Origin: Cellulophaga sp. L1A9
GTDB taxonomy: Bacteria; Bacteroidota; Bacteroidia; Flavobacteriales; Flavobacteriaceae
NCBI RefSeq assembly: GCF_009797025.1
Contig: NZ_CP047027.1
Location: forward strand, 1,798,001 to 1,862,000
Direction of reading: 5' to 3'
Length of the DNA stretch: 64,000 nucleotides
Shown: piece by piece, positions 56,434 through 64,000 of the stretch
Numbering within the stretch: position 1 is the stretch's first letter
Layout: each line of letters begins with the position of its first letter
Program-made: the position numbers and the translations under genes
Notes under the pieces: model-generated
The model's database searches: none
What the model was told of the DNA's origin: nothing
The model's input: the letters and a program-made list of their open reading frames with translations, nothing else

Positions 56434-57329
56434 TGAATGCTGTTTATAGCAAGCATAAAATTAGTAAAACCAACATAATTAATATGGTAGGGATGGTTCA
56501 TAGTAGCTATTACCGTACTCCCAGTTTTGGTAAAAAGGGTAATACTCCTAGTAAACTCACCTATCATAAATCTAGAGGTTGGGTTAATCAAGACGCTGTT
56601 ATTGCTTCTATAAAAGAGATTTTAAGTCATGAATTTATAGATTGTGGTTACCGATTAATGACTTCTTACTTAAAAAAAGAAGCATACCTGATTAATCATA
56701 AAAAGCTCTACAGAATTATGAAAGAACAGGGAATGCTAAAACTAGAGAATCGGATAAACAGGAGTGGTTCTGGGCGTAAATTTGTAAAATTCAGAAAAGT
56801 AAATACCTCAAGACCAATGGAATGTTTAGAGATGGATATAAAGATGGTATGGATTCCTAATGTGGGTAAAAACGCTTATTTATTATCCATCATAGACGTA
56901 CATACTCGTAGAATATTAAAAGACTATTTTTCTTTTTCTATTAAACAGGATAAGGTGATAGCGTTTTTATCAGAGTTGTTTGCAGAATACCAATACCCTG
57001 ATAACGTTGTTATTAGAAGTGACAACGGTAGTCAGTTTATTGCAAATAATGTACGTGAATACCTTGGACTAATTGGGGTTCAGCAAGAATTTACACATAT
57101 AGCCACACCAGAAGAAAATGCGCATATAGAAGCCTATCATGGAATACTAAAAAAAGAAATTTTTAAAAGAGTGGATTACACATGTTTTGGGCAAATTGAA
57201 CAAATCTTAAAAAGGTATGTGACTTTTTACAACAATACTAGGTTACATGGGCTCTTAGGGCGTATTACACCAATGGAAAAATGGAACGCTGATAAACACC
57301 TAATTCTAATGAAAAAAATAACAGCTTAA
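56433..57329 (+). CDS. IS3-family transposase OrfB (DDE integrase core)
   Basis: Catalytic part of 298 residues with rve domain: LEMDIKMVWI (first Asp), VIRSDNGSQF (second Asp) and ATPEENAHIEAYHG (Glu), in IS3-type spacing, followed by YNNTRLHGLLGRITPMEKW. A GTG overlaps the OrfA stop by one base. In vivo it is probably made mainly as the OrfAB fusion. Confidence 0.92.
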   Translation: MNAVYSKHKISKTNIINMVGMVHSSYYRTPSFGKKGNTPSKLTYHKSRGWVNQDAVIASIKEILSHEFIDCGYRLMTSYLKKEAYLINHKKLYRIMKEQGMLKLENRINRSGSGRKFVKFRKVNTSRPMECLEMDIKMVWIPNVGKNAYLLSIIDVHTRRILKDYFSFSIKQDKVIAFLSELFAEYQYPDNVVIRSDNGSQFIANNVREYLGLIGVQQEFTHIATPEENAHIEAYHGILKKEIFKRVDYTCFGQIEQILKRYVTFYNNTRLHGLLGRITPMEKWNADKHLILMKKITA

Positions 57330-57966
57330 GCTATAATCGAAATTTAAAAGATTACTCTTGTTTTATAGGGGTCAAAACATAGCTTTATTAGCAGTACCGG
57401 AAGAAGTTGAAAATATTCTAAAAAAAGCTGAACGTAAATTAGATTCGGAGTATTCAGATATAATTTTTCATCTTCCAAGAGCTTTTCAAGATGATTTTCA
57501 GGATTTTGGACATTCTGACTGGATTGAATTTAAAAATGACGCTCAAGATTTAGTTAAAAATTACCCTGAAGGAAAATTTGACTCTAAGTTCTATATTGAT
57601 ACAAATAGAACGTATGGAGTTCTTGATTATTTAATTGCTCAAAGAGAAAATGTAGATATTAATGATTCGAATTCCTTTTTTTATGATGGGATTAAATTTG
57701 AAAATTGCAAATCTGGTCAAGGGTTTAGTTTAATATATTGGGATTTAAATATTCTACAAAAGAAAAAGAAAATTTTAGATTCTTTATCATTTGAAAAACT
57801 CTATACATTCTATGATTTTAGAAAAATGATTGATGAAGGAGTCTATAAAATTGAACAAGTGAATGAAAATATTGAAGAATTACAAAATGTATTTATTGAA
57901 GTTAAAAAGTTTTTAAAATATGCAATTGAATTAAAAGGTTATGTGCTTGTACTGAAAAATTAAAAC

Positions 57967-58164
57967 GCCATACAACACTATATATAGCAAATTGGGCGAT
58001 TATTGCTTAATCCAAAGGTTGTTGTTTATTTGCAAAGTCGCCAAATCTTTTGATTTGGTATTAAAAGAGAAAAATTAAAACAAAATACAAAAGATTTGGC
58101 TTGTGGCTAGCTCGAAAATAATCACTTGTTTTCTGCCCAACATGCCATATATTAAACGTTACCT
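57967..58164 (+). repeat. attC-like spacer
   Basis: 198 bp from GCCATACAAC to GTTACCT. Contains ACTATATATAGCAAATTGGG, GCAAAGTCGCCAAATC and ATTTGG hairpin arms, and ends CATATATTAAACGTTACC. Confidence 0.72.
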
Positions 58165-58169
58165 ACAAT

Positions 58170-58691
58170 ATGAAAAAATTAATATCAATAGAAGAAAGAG
58201 AATCTAAACTTATAGAGTTTGGAGCGCCTAAAAAATTTATTCAAAGCATAGGAAATATCCCTGAAATAAAATTTCGAGTTGAAAATGTAGATGCTGCTTA
58301 TTTTTATTTTCCAAAAATCACTAATTATAAAATATTGAGTGGACTTAATATAATTCCAATATACGATGAAGGAAATTCTTTTCGTGTGTTTGGATATAAT
58401 GACTCAATCCAAAAGATATTTCACTTTGAATTGGAAAATGACGAAATATATACTGACTATGAAACAAATTGGGAATTACTTCTATTTGATATTATGTTTC
58501 AATACTATGAAGATGATATTGATGAAATACTTAACATAGAAACATTTAAAAAAGTTGGAAACAAACTAGGATTTGATAAATCTGAACCTCTTTATAAATT
58601 GCTTGACATTTCTTTAAACGAATACAATCAAAAATATAGAGAAATAAAAGTATGGAAAAAAGAAATAATCGAGAAACTAGAAATACAGTAG
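58170..58691 (+). CDS. Hypothetical protein (cassette gene)
   Basis: Cytoplasmic protein of 173 residues, acidic and beta-rich in the middle (NIIPIYDEGNSFRVFGYND), helical at the C-terminus. Layout hints at the SMI1/KNR4 (SUKH) fold but no signature is decisive. R' GTTACCTACA precedes it; the matching R'' AGTAGGTAAC overlaps its stop but is split by a group II intron. Confidence 0.68.
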   Translation: MKKLISIEERESKLIEFGAPKKFIQSIGNIPEIKFRVENVDAAYFYFPKITNYKILSGLNIIPIYDEGNSFRVFGYNDSIQKIFHFELENDEIYTDYETNWELLLFDIMFQYYEDDIDEILNIETFKKVGNKLGFDKSEPLYKLLDISLNEYNQKYREIKVWKKEIIEKLEIQ

Positions 58692-59447
58692 GTAATCGAG
58701 TAGACGGCTCCGCCCTTAATTAGAAACGGAGTGCGCCTCTCACACCACCGTACATACGGGTCTCGTATACGGCGGTTAGTAACCCATCTTTCCAATTGCT
58801 CTTTACACCAATCAAAACTATTTCTTACTTTATCAAATGACCACAAATTTTCTAGGGAATCGGTCACCCAATAACGAAAATTAATGCTCCATCTGGCATT
58901 TCAGAAAGGATTACTTTCAGACCTTCCTCACTTGTGAGACCTATGCAGATATGCTGCAACTCGTTTCTCGTGAGTACTATGACCTCTGCTGACTTCTCTA
59001 CTATACCAACTCGTGGTTATAGAGATCTCCCCAGGTAAGAACATCTTCTTTCTCTCAATAACTGCCGTATCTACATAATTATCTTTTTGGTATTCTTTAG
59101 GGCGTTACAATGATGTGGTTGCTTACCCAGATAATTATGCCTCCTATCTCCCAGCCACATCACCGCTTTATTTGTTCAAATGTCTACCAGACATTTGGTT
59201 TTACTACGTAAAACAGCACAAAAAAGTGTTCGTCAGTACCGAGTTTTGTAGTCCTGCTTTCTTCAGTCCTAGTCTCACAACTAGCAACCTTGCAGCTTAC
59301 TAATGGTTCAAGACGTTACTCTTGCACATAAGGGACTTGCACCCTCTAGATTAATTATTTACCTTTCAGTAAATCAAAAGATGCCCATGCTGGGCACACA
59401 CAAAATGTAAACGGCATTAAAACGACCGTTTATACTAAACGTTGCCA
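58687..59447 (+). repeat. attC-like site split by a group II intron
   Basis: Left part 58687-58694 (AGTAGGTA) and right part from 59400 (ACAAAATGTAAACGGC...) join to AGTAGGTAAC, a 9 of 10 match to the cassette R'. The joined site is only about 56 bp, with an inner hairpin (GTAAACGG...CCGTTTAT) and R' GTTGCCA at 59441, close to the size of minimal attC sites. Confidence 0.65.
58695..59399 (-). mobile_element. ORF-less group II intron, bottom strand
   Basis: Read on the minus strand it begins GTGTGCCCAGCATGGGC, a group II 5' end followed by a domain-I hairpin. A 34-nt domain-V hairpin lies at 58744-58777 (arms CCGCCGTATAC and GTATGTACGGTGG, GAGA loop), then a domain-VI-like stem, and the end is ..CTCGAT. 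Typical intron phrases GGGTGCAAGTCCCTT and GTCAGCAGAGGTCATAGTAC are present. The reverse transcriptase ORF of domain IV is missing, so it cannot move by itself. It is one of two features in a 1.35-kb gene-free stretch, with the repeat unit at 59441. Confidence 0.8.
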
Positions 59448-60005
59448 CACATTGCCTACAATAGATTTAAGCTGCACGGTAAATAGCAACGTCAGTAGGT
59501 TGGCCTAGATCCCTGGCAGGATTATTATTTCCACCGTAAAGAGCGTTAAAAATCAAAGGCTGTTTGAGCGATAGCGAGTTCATTTGATGTAGCGAATAAG
59601 AATGTGAAATATATCCGAAGGGGCAAGCCTTGATTTTCCCGCCTGCCGGCAGGCAGGTTTGGTTCGTTTTTTTATCAAGAAAAAAATGAACAGGTATTCA
59701 AAACTTATAAAAATAAACTCCAAGCCCTACACGCTCACCGCTCAACTCTAGGCTTAGCTCCTATAGCTTCTCACCTAATAACCCACATACGTATCATTAT
59801 CTCCTAAAACCGCTCTGGCATTGAAAATACCGGATTATCTAGCGGCAAATTGAGTCTTTTAACGATTAAACAGACTTCTGAAAAAAATTCCGCTTTTACA
59901 AAAAACAGTTGCATAGCCAATTATTTTTATTTTACTTTAGTAACCGCAGGAGATTGCGACGCTTTCCCCCACAATTATGAACTGAAAACTTGCGTATTAC
60001 CATAC
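59441..60005 (+). repeat. Gene-free cassette-like unit, copy 2 (566 bp; includes long repeat copy G)
   Basis: Begins GTTGCCACACATTGCCTACA like copy 1 and ends before the core at 60006. It has the same landmarks (GGTTGGCCTAGATCCC, CCTGCCGGCAGGCAGG, long repeat). Small differences break the minus-strand frame found in the other copies. Confidence 0.85.
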
Positions 60006-60038
60006 GTTAGCTTTAATATGAAGAAACACTTAATTTAA

Positions 60039-60623
60039 ATGAAACTAAAACAGACTATTGGTTCTCAAAAAAAAGAGTTTGAACTAATTAACGAAACTGA
60101 ACTGGTCATTAAAGAGAAATACCTATTAAGCACGAAGGAGCGGACCGTTGACATAGAATATATTGGCCATCAGAAAACAATAAAAACACATTCTAGAAAA
60201 TCAGTAAATATTATTGGTTATTTTTTTATAATAATCGCAACAGTATGTTGGATTACGCCTTTTTTTACTGAAAACCAGAGCGAGAAACTTGACGTATTGA
60301 TTTGGGGCGGTTTATTCATGACTGTTCTAGCTTTTACTTGTTTTAAAGCGCCAATGGACAATACCCTAACTTTAAGTGGTGGTCATATCAACCTAATTTT
60401 TTTTCTGGATTCACCCTCGAAAGAAGAAGTAGAAACTTTTGTTGCAAAACTGATATACCTATCGAAAGAAAAAATAAAGGAAAAATATTCAAGAATTGAT
60501 TCCGACCTACCAGAGGAAACGTTTATGAACCAAATGAATTGGTTGCTCAATAACAAATTCATCAGTGAAAATGAATATCAGGAAAAGAAGAATGAATACA
60601 AAATTGGTAAATTGACCAAATAA
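60039..60623 (+). CDS. Two-TM protein with SHOCT-like tail (paralogue B, cassette gene)
   Basis: Protein of 194 residues, clearly paralogous to 46730-47314 and identical in length: KQTIGSQKKEFELIN start, two membrane segments, LDSPSKEEVETFV and the NQMNWLLNNKFISENEYQEKK tail. Its flanking cores GTTAGCTTTA (60006) and TAAAGCTAAA (60628) match those of the paralogue, so the whole cassette was copied. Confidence 0.8.
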   Translation: MKLKQTIGSQKKEFELINETELVIKEKYLLSTKERTVDIEYIGHQKTIKTHSRKSVNIIGYFFIIIATVCWITPFFTENQSEKLDVLIWGGLFMTVLAFTCFKAPMDNTLTLSGGHINLIFFLDSPSKEEVETFVAKLIYLSKEKIKEKYSRIDSDLPEETFMNQMNWLLNNKFISENEYQEKKNEYKIGKLTK

Positions 60624-60627
60624 ATAC

Positions 60628-60662
60628 TAAAGCTAAAAATGGCTATAGCCTTTACGTTAGCA
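60628..60662 (+). repeat. Minimal attC-like hairpin
   Basis: Only 35 bp separate the R'' and R' cores. GCTAA pairs with TTAGC and AAATGGC with GCCTTT around a TATA loop, giving one compact hairpin between two genes. Confidence 0.65.
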
Positions 60663-60674
60663 ACAATTAAAAAA

Positions 60675-61166
60675 ATGATGCCGAAACACTTAATTGCAGG
60701 ATTCATATTTGGAATAACAATGTCATTGCTATCGTGGATAGTAGGAATGATAATTAACGCTATTCTTTCTAAAACTGAATATTATCAAAAATTATCCAAT
60801 TTTAATTTTATAAACAGTGAAATTATAAATAAAAATATCGGAATTAAATACTTCAAGTGGATTGTGAAAAATACTTTCTTCAAATTCTTTAATCAAAAAA
60901 TAAAGGTGGAAAATAAAAAAACAGATTTAACCGAAATACGACACGAAATGACCCTATCAGAAATAAGTCACTTAATTGGGTTTATTTTTGTGGCAATAGT
61001 TGCAGTATATTTAAGTTTTGCTAAAAGCTCAATAGTCGGAATATCAATGATGATTCCGAATACTTTAATGAATTTATATCCTTCCTTATTACAACAAGAA
61101 AATAAAAGACGAATTGACAAGTTAATTAGCAGACGAATGAGAACTGTAGTTCAACACAGTGTATAA
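60675..61166 (+). CDS. Membrane protein (cassette gene)
   Basis: Protein of 163 residues from ATG 60675, chosen because the R' core lies at 60656; a frame-compatible ATG at 60639 would put the core inside the gene. Two or three hydrophobic segments (LIAGFIFGITMSLLSWIVGMI, and EISHLIGFIFVAIVAVYLSF) flank a basic loop. Unknown function. Confidence 0.6.
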   Translation: MMPKHLIAGFIFGITMSLLSWIVGMIINAILSKTEYYQKLSNFNFINSEIINKNIGIKYFKWIVKNTFFKFFNQKIKVENKKTDLTEIRHEMTLSEISHLIGFIFVAIVAVYLSFAKSSIVGISMMIPNTLMNLYPSLLQQENKRRIDKLISRRMRTVVQHSV

Positions 61167-61178
61167 AACGTAATTAAT

Positions 61179-61528
61179 TAATGCTAAATTGAAAGGTTAT
61201 CGCTCATCTACAAAATTGGCAAAATTTCTAAATTTGGCTTTTATAAAAATAAAGATGAAAAAAACCTACTTGTGTATATCCTAGTTTAGCCCCTAATAAG
61301 TTCGCAGTGATCTTTTAAAACTTTTCTGGCATTGAAATACCCAACTTATTTAGTCCTGCAGCGTGTATTTCATTGTCTAAATAACCAATTATATATAATA
61401 TGTACCGCTTCTTCGAAAAACAGTTGCAAAGCCAATTCTTTTTATTTTACTTTAGTACTTGCAAGCGATTGCAAAGCTCCCCCACTTTTTTAAAAAATAA
61501 TATTCTCACATATATTTATACGTTTCCA
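61179..61528 (+). repeat. Degraded attC-like spacer plus long repeat copy H
   Basis: Accounts for the 381-bp gene-free stretch. R''-like TAATGCTAAA starts it; ACCTACTTGTGTATATCC follows but its GTACGTT core is replaced by an IS end; then the long repeat runs to R' GTTTCCAAC (61522). Confidence 0.65.
61283..61319 (+). mobile_element. Solo end of the IS3-family element
   Basis: 37 bp matching the left end of the IS at 56061 with one mismatch (GTTCGCAGTG instead of GTTCGGAGTG). No transposase follows. Remnant of an older insertion with deletion. Confidence 0.75.
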
Positions 61529-61547
61529 ACAAACTGAAAACGAACAG

Positions 61548-61796
61548 ATGAAAAATAAAACGACCGAACAATTAAAATCGAACCTAAATACGATTAAAGG
61601 AATTACGATCACACTTATTTTTGCGATAACCCTTTTAATTGGAGTTACAGTTTATGGATTATTAACGAAAGAAGATAAATCTACATTTATTTCTTTACTT
61701 ACAGTTGGAATCTCTTGTTGTGCAATTCTTCTGTTACACTATATTAATATGAAGAAAATTAAATCGGAACTGAATTTGAGAAAATTAAAGAATTAA
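61548..61796 (+). CDS. Small two-TM protein (cassette gene)
   Basis: Protein of 82 residues with hydrophobic segments ITLIFAITLLIGVTVYGLL and FISLLTVGISCCAILLLHYI and charged ends. Nine bp separate it from the next membrane protein, so the two form one cassette unit. Confidence 0.68.
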   Translation: MKNKTTEQLKSNLNTIKGITITLIFAITLLIGVTVYGLLTKEDKSTFISLLTVGISCCAILLLHYINMKKIKSELNLRKLKN

Positions 61797-61805
61797 ATTT
61801 AAAAA

Positions 61806-62255
61806 ATGAACTTTAAAACAACATTTCACTATATAAGTTATTTGCAATATCCGCTAATGCTAATTGGTTTTTATTTTGCGTTAAGTCCATATCTGATTGG
61901 AATGGAAAAATTAAGAGAAAACCCTGATGTAATTTTTGAAAACCTAAATAATTTACTAATATTTATGGGACTTGGAGTAAGTTTTTCCTCTTTGCAAGAT
62001 ACTACTAAAACACAAAATAATTTTTCAAAAAAAATATGGGAGAGCCCAAAAAAAGGAAAAATTACTATCATAACAATGTCCGTAACTATATTGCTATTTC
62101 TCATCTTGGGATTGATTGGTTTCTTAAATGCTAATAATGGAATTTTAAAAAATTTAGCGGTAGGACTTATCGTATTAAGTTTAGGGATGTTTGGTTTTTT
62201 AAAAGCTGCAATCGAAATGTTTGAGAACCATAGAAAAGATAAAAACCCAGATTAA
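61806..62255 (+). CDS. Four-TM hypothetical protein (cassette gene)
   Basis: Protein of 149 residues with about four hydrophobic segments (12-30, 46-62, 80-100, 108-130). Likely partner of the 82-residue protein. A matching R'' for core GTTTCCAAC was not clearly found. Confidence 0.68.
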   Translation: MNFKTTFHYISYLQYPLMLIGFYFALSPYLIGMEKLRENPDVIFENLNNLLIFMGLGVSFSSLQDTTKTQNNFSKKIWESPKKGKITIITMSVTILLFLILGLIGFLNANNGILKNLAVGLIVLSLGMFGFLKAAIEMFENHRKDKNPD

Positions 62256-62521
62256 TTTCTAGAATTAATAATGTTGAATAGAAAAGCCAGTTGCCAAAAA
62301 AGAACTGAGCTAAAAAACAAACAAACTCTTCCTTAATCTAAGACAAGACTACTCTACGCTCATAGACTCTAAATTCAGATTCTTGAGCTTTTTTTATGCA
62401 ATGAATCTGCTATTTATCCAGGCCCTATACGCTCACCGCTCAACCCTAAACTTAGCTTCTATATATTCTTAATAATAATCTACATACGTATCATTATACA
62501 TTAACTTATACCCAGCTGTAC

Positions 62522-63093
62522 GTTCCCACACATTCCCTACAATAGGTTTAAGCTGCACAGTAAATTGCAAAGTCAGTAGGTTGGCCTAGATTCCTGGCAG
62601 GATTGTTATTTCCACCGAAAAGAGCGTTAAAAATCAAATGCTGTTTGAGCGATAGCGAGTTCATTTGATTTAGCGAATAAGGATATGAAATATATCCGAA
62701 GGGGCAAGCCTTGATTTTCCCGCCTGCCGGCAGGCAGGTTTGGTTCGTTTTTTTATCAAGAAAAAAATGAACAGGTACCCAAAACTTATAAAAATAAACT
62801 CCAGTTACTACACGCATAGCGCTCCACCCTAAGTTTAGCTCTTATAAATTCTTACCTATTACACCAAGATACTTACCATTGTCTCTTAAAAACGTTCTAA
62901 TATTGAAAATACCCGATTATGTAGTCCTAAAAAGTGTATTTTAATGATTAAACAACGAATTATATATAATATTTACCGCTTTTACTAAAAACTGTAGTGT
63001 AGCCAATTCTTTTTATTTTACTTTAGTAGCTACAAGTGATTGCAACGCTCCCCAACTTTTAAAAAAAAATTATATACTTACGTATATTGATAC
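62522..63093 (+). repeat. Gene-free cassette-like unit, copy 3 (572 bp; includes long repeat copy I)
   Basis: Begins GTTCCCACACATTCCCTACA and follows copies 1 and 2 throughout, ending before the core GTTGGCATTC at 63094. With 62256-62521, which holds only AT-rich sequence and a CTCAACCCTAAACTTAGC block of the spacer family, it makes an 882-bp gene-free stretch. Confidence 0.85.
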
Positions 63094-63137
63094 GTTGGCA
63101 TTCATGGTGAAAAAAGAAAAACTTAAACTAATCAAAT

Positions 63138-63251
63138 ATGGAAAAAGAAAAACCAAAAAAAAGTAAAGGAAATTTCTATACTGGTCTCATTGTTGGCTTT
63201 ATTTTATGGGCTGTGATTAGAGAATTTTTATGGCCAATGATTTCTAATTAA
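63138..63251 (+). CDS. Very small single-TM protein (cassette gene)
   Basis: A 37-residue protein: basic MEKEKPKKSKGN then one hydrophobic segment, FYTGLIVGFILWAVIREFLW. It follows the core GTTGGCATTC by 35 bp, as other cassette genes do, and is 26 bp before the next gene. Confidence 0.5.
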   Translation: MEKEKPKKSKGNFYTGLIVGFILWAVIREFLWPMISN

Positions 63252-63277
63252 TTACTCAATCAAAGTGAACAACTAAA

Positions 63278-64000
63278 ATGAATGAAGAAATACATTATAA
63301 ACAATGTAAGAAATGCGGAACAGAATTGACCGATGCCTTTTGCTGTAGATGTGGAAGCCCTAAGACTTTACCAAAAATTAATGGAAAATATGTTATTTCA
63401 GAAGTAGTTAGTGTGTTAAACTTTGATAAAGGAATTTTCTATACGGTAAAAGAACTACTTATAAGACCAGGAGAAAACGTTCATAAATTTATTCATAGCG
63501 ATAGGAAAAGACTTGTAAAACCTATTATATTTCTAATAGTTTGCTCGTTTATTTACAGTTTAACACAACAACTTCTAAAATTTGAGGATGGTTATGTTAA
63601 TGCTAGTGGTTTTGGAGATTCAGCAATTACAAATGTTTACGAATGGATAAAAAAAAACTACGGCTATGCAAATATTCTAATGTCAATTTTCATCGCGTTT
63701 TGGATTAAACTTTTTTTTAAAAAATATAATTACAATTTTTTCGAAATTATAATCCTATTGAGTTTTGTAATGGGTATAGGAATGTTGATTTATACAGCAT
63801 TTGGCATGATTGAAAGTATTATTAAAATAAGAATATTACAGTTTGGTGCGATTTTAGGGTTTATATATACTTCTTGGGCAATAGGACAGTTTTTTGACAA
63901 AAAGAAAAAAATGAATTATTTGAAAGGCATAGTAGCCTATATTTTAGGAATGATTACATTTTATTTTCTTGTGGTAATGTTAGGGATAGGTATTGATGTA
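63278..64000 (+). CDS. DUF3667-like zinc-ribbon membrane protein, partial
   Basis: Frame open to the window edge (at least 241 residues). A zinc ribbon opens it (CKKCGTELTDAFCCRCGSP), then YTVKELLIRPGENVHKFI as in DUF3667 proteins, followed by several membrane segments (VKPIIFLIVCSFIYSL onward). Function unknown. It is in the same cassette as the 37-residue protein. Confidence 0.75.
   Translation, partial: MNEEIHYKQCKKCGTELTDAFCCRCGSPKTLPKINGKYVISEVVSVLNFDKGIFYTVKELLIRPGENVHKFIHSDRKRLVKPIIFLIVCSFIYSLTQQLLKFEDGYVNASGFGDSAITNVYEWIKKNYGYANILMSIFIAFWIKLFFKKYNYNFFEIIILLSFVMGIGMLIYTAFGMIESIIKIRILQFGAILGFIYTSWAIGQFFDKKKKMNYLKGIVAYILGMITFYFLVVMLGIGIDV

Larger units (their letters stand above)
56061..57379 (+). 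mobile_element. IS3-family insertion sequence
   Basis: About 1319 bp. Ends are imperfect inverted repeats (AGTTTAGCCCCTA at the left; TGTTTTGACCCCTA read inward from the right), with matching ATCTTTTAAATTTC further in. It is flanked by the 6-bp duplication TAGCTT (56055-56060 and 57380-57385). It carries overlapping orfA and orfB with a frameshift heptamer. It seems intact and recent. Confidence 0.88.
56042..57963 (+). pseudogene. Cassette gene interrupted by an IS3-family element
   Basis: Removing the IS and one copy of the TAGCTT duplication joins ATGGGATTAGATTTAGCTT to TATTAGCAGTACC in frame. This gives a 200-residue protein starting MGLDLALLAVPEEVENILKK and ending YVLVLKN. The restored protein is cytoplasmic and acidic, with DTNRTYGVLDYLIAQR and LIYWDLNILQ segments; a DUF1877-like identity is possible but unconfirmed. 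The cassette cores GTTGTATGTC (56015) and GCCATACAAC (57967) match at 9 of 10 positions. Confidence 0.8.

Noticed and set aside
58628..58867. Minus-strand frame of 79 codons
   Set aside because: It covers the group II intron domain V/VI region. Such translations (RDPYVRWCERR) are structural RNA sequence, not protein.
59115..59303. Frame of 62 codons on the + strand
   Set aside because: It is antisense to the group II intron and has no start context or family.

Overview
The window is AT-rich chromosomal DNA from a member of the Bacteroidota, most likely a Flavobacteriaceae species. Support comes from abundant MKK-type lipoproteins with SC lipoboxes, flavobacterial -7 boxes (TAnnTTTG, e.g. 18440 and 22333), the protein families present (TonB-like lipoprotein, YwqK/MORN protein, DUF6428 arsenic protein) and scarce Shine-Dalgarno sites. 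The genus cannot be fixed from the sequence. No rRNA, tRNA or CRISPR array was seen.

Region 1 (1-23.3 kb) looks like ordinary chromosome. It holds a CPA1-type cation/proton antiporter diverging from a translationally coupled universal stress protein/SulP transporter pair. A multi-PAS histidine kinase overlaps its single-domain response regulator. An arsenic operon follows (ArsR, DUF6428, ArsN-like acetyltransferase, three-Cys arsenate reductase, Acr3 pump), with two near-identical operator-like boxes. Next come a metallo-beta-lactamase-fold hydrolase, a subtilase lipoprotein, an M1 aminopeptidase, rnpA and an S41 C-terminal processing protease. Strong intrinsic terminators separate many units.

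Region 2 (23.3-37.8 kb) is an accessory zone. It has a decayed tandem duplication (23131-23722 and 25218-25806) in which one copy of a small pore-like membrane gene is dead and the other intact. It also has an OYE-family flavin oxidoreductase, a fourfold tandem array of long hairpin repeats (29.5-30.3 kb), and many small secreted, lipoprotein or membrane proteins.

Region 3 (about 37.86 kb to the window end) is the most striking part. About 20 small genes or gene pairs, all on the + strand, are separated by related spacers. Most genes start a few bases after an ACGTTRnnn core and end next to, or inside, the reverse complement of that same core. Examples are GTTGTGGTG...CACCACAAC around an isochorismatase-like gene and GTTAACTTTT...AAAAGTTAAC around a lipoprotein gene. 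This matches integron gene cassettes bounded by attC sites (R' at the cassette start, R'' at its end). No integron integrase lies in the window, so it is best described as an integron-like cassette array or CALIN (cluster of attC sites lacking an integrase). The best independent support is a 705-nt, ORF-less group II intron on the opposite strand (58695-59399). Removing it in silico rebuilds an R'' core that matches its cassette start at 9 of 10 bases. An IS3-family element with a 6-bp target duplication interrupts another cassette gene. Three gene-free units of about 570 bp and a duplicated cassette pair show recent copying within the array.

Cargo includes a beta-lactamase-family serine hydrolase, an isochorismatase-like hydrolase, a retropepsin-like lipoprotein, an erythromycin-esterase-like fusion protein, an HExxH protease-like protein, an acyl-carrier-protein fragment and many unknown membrane proteins.
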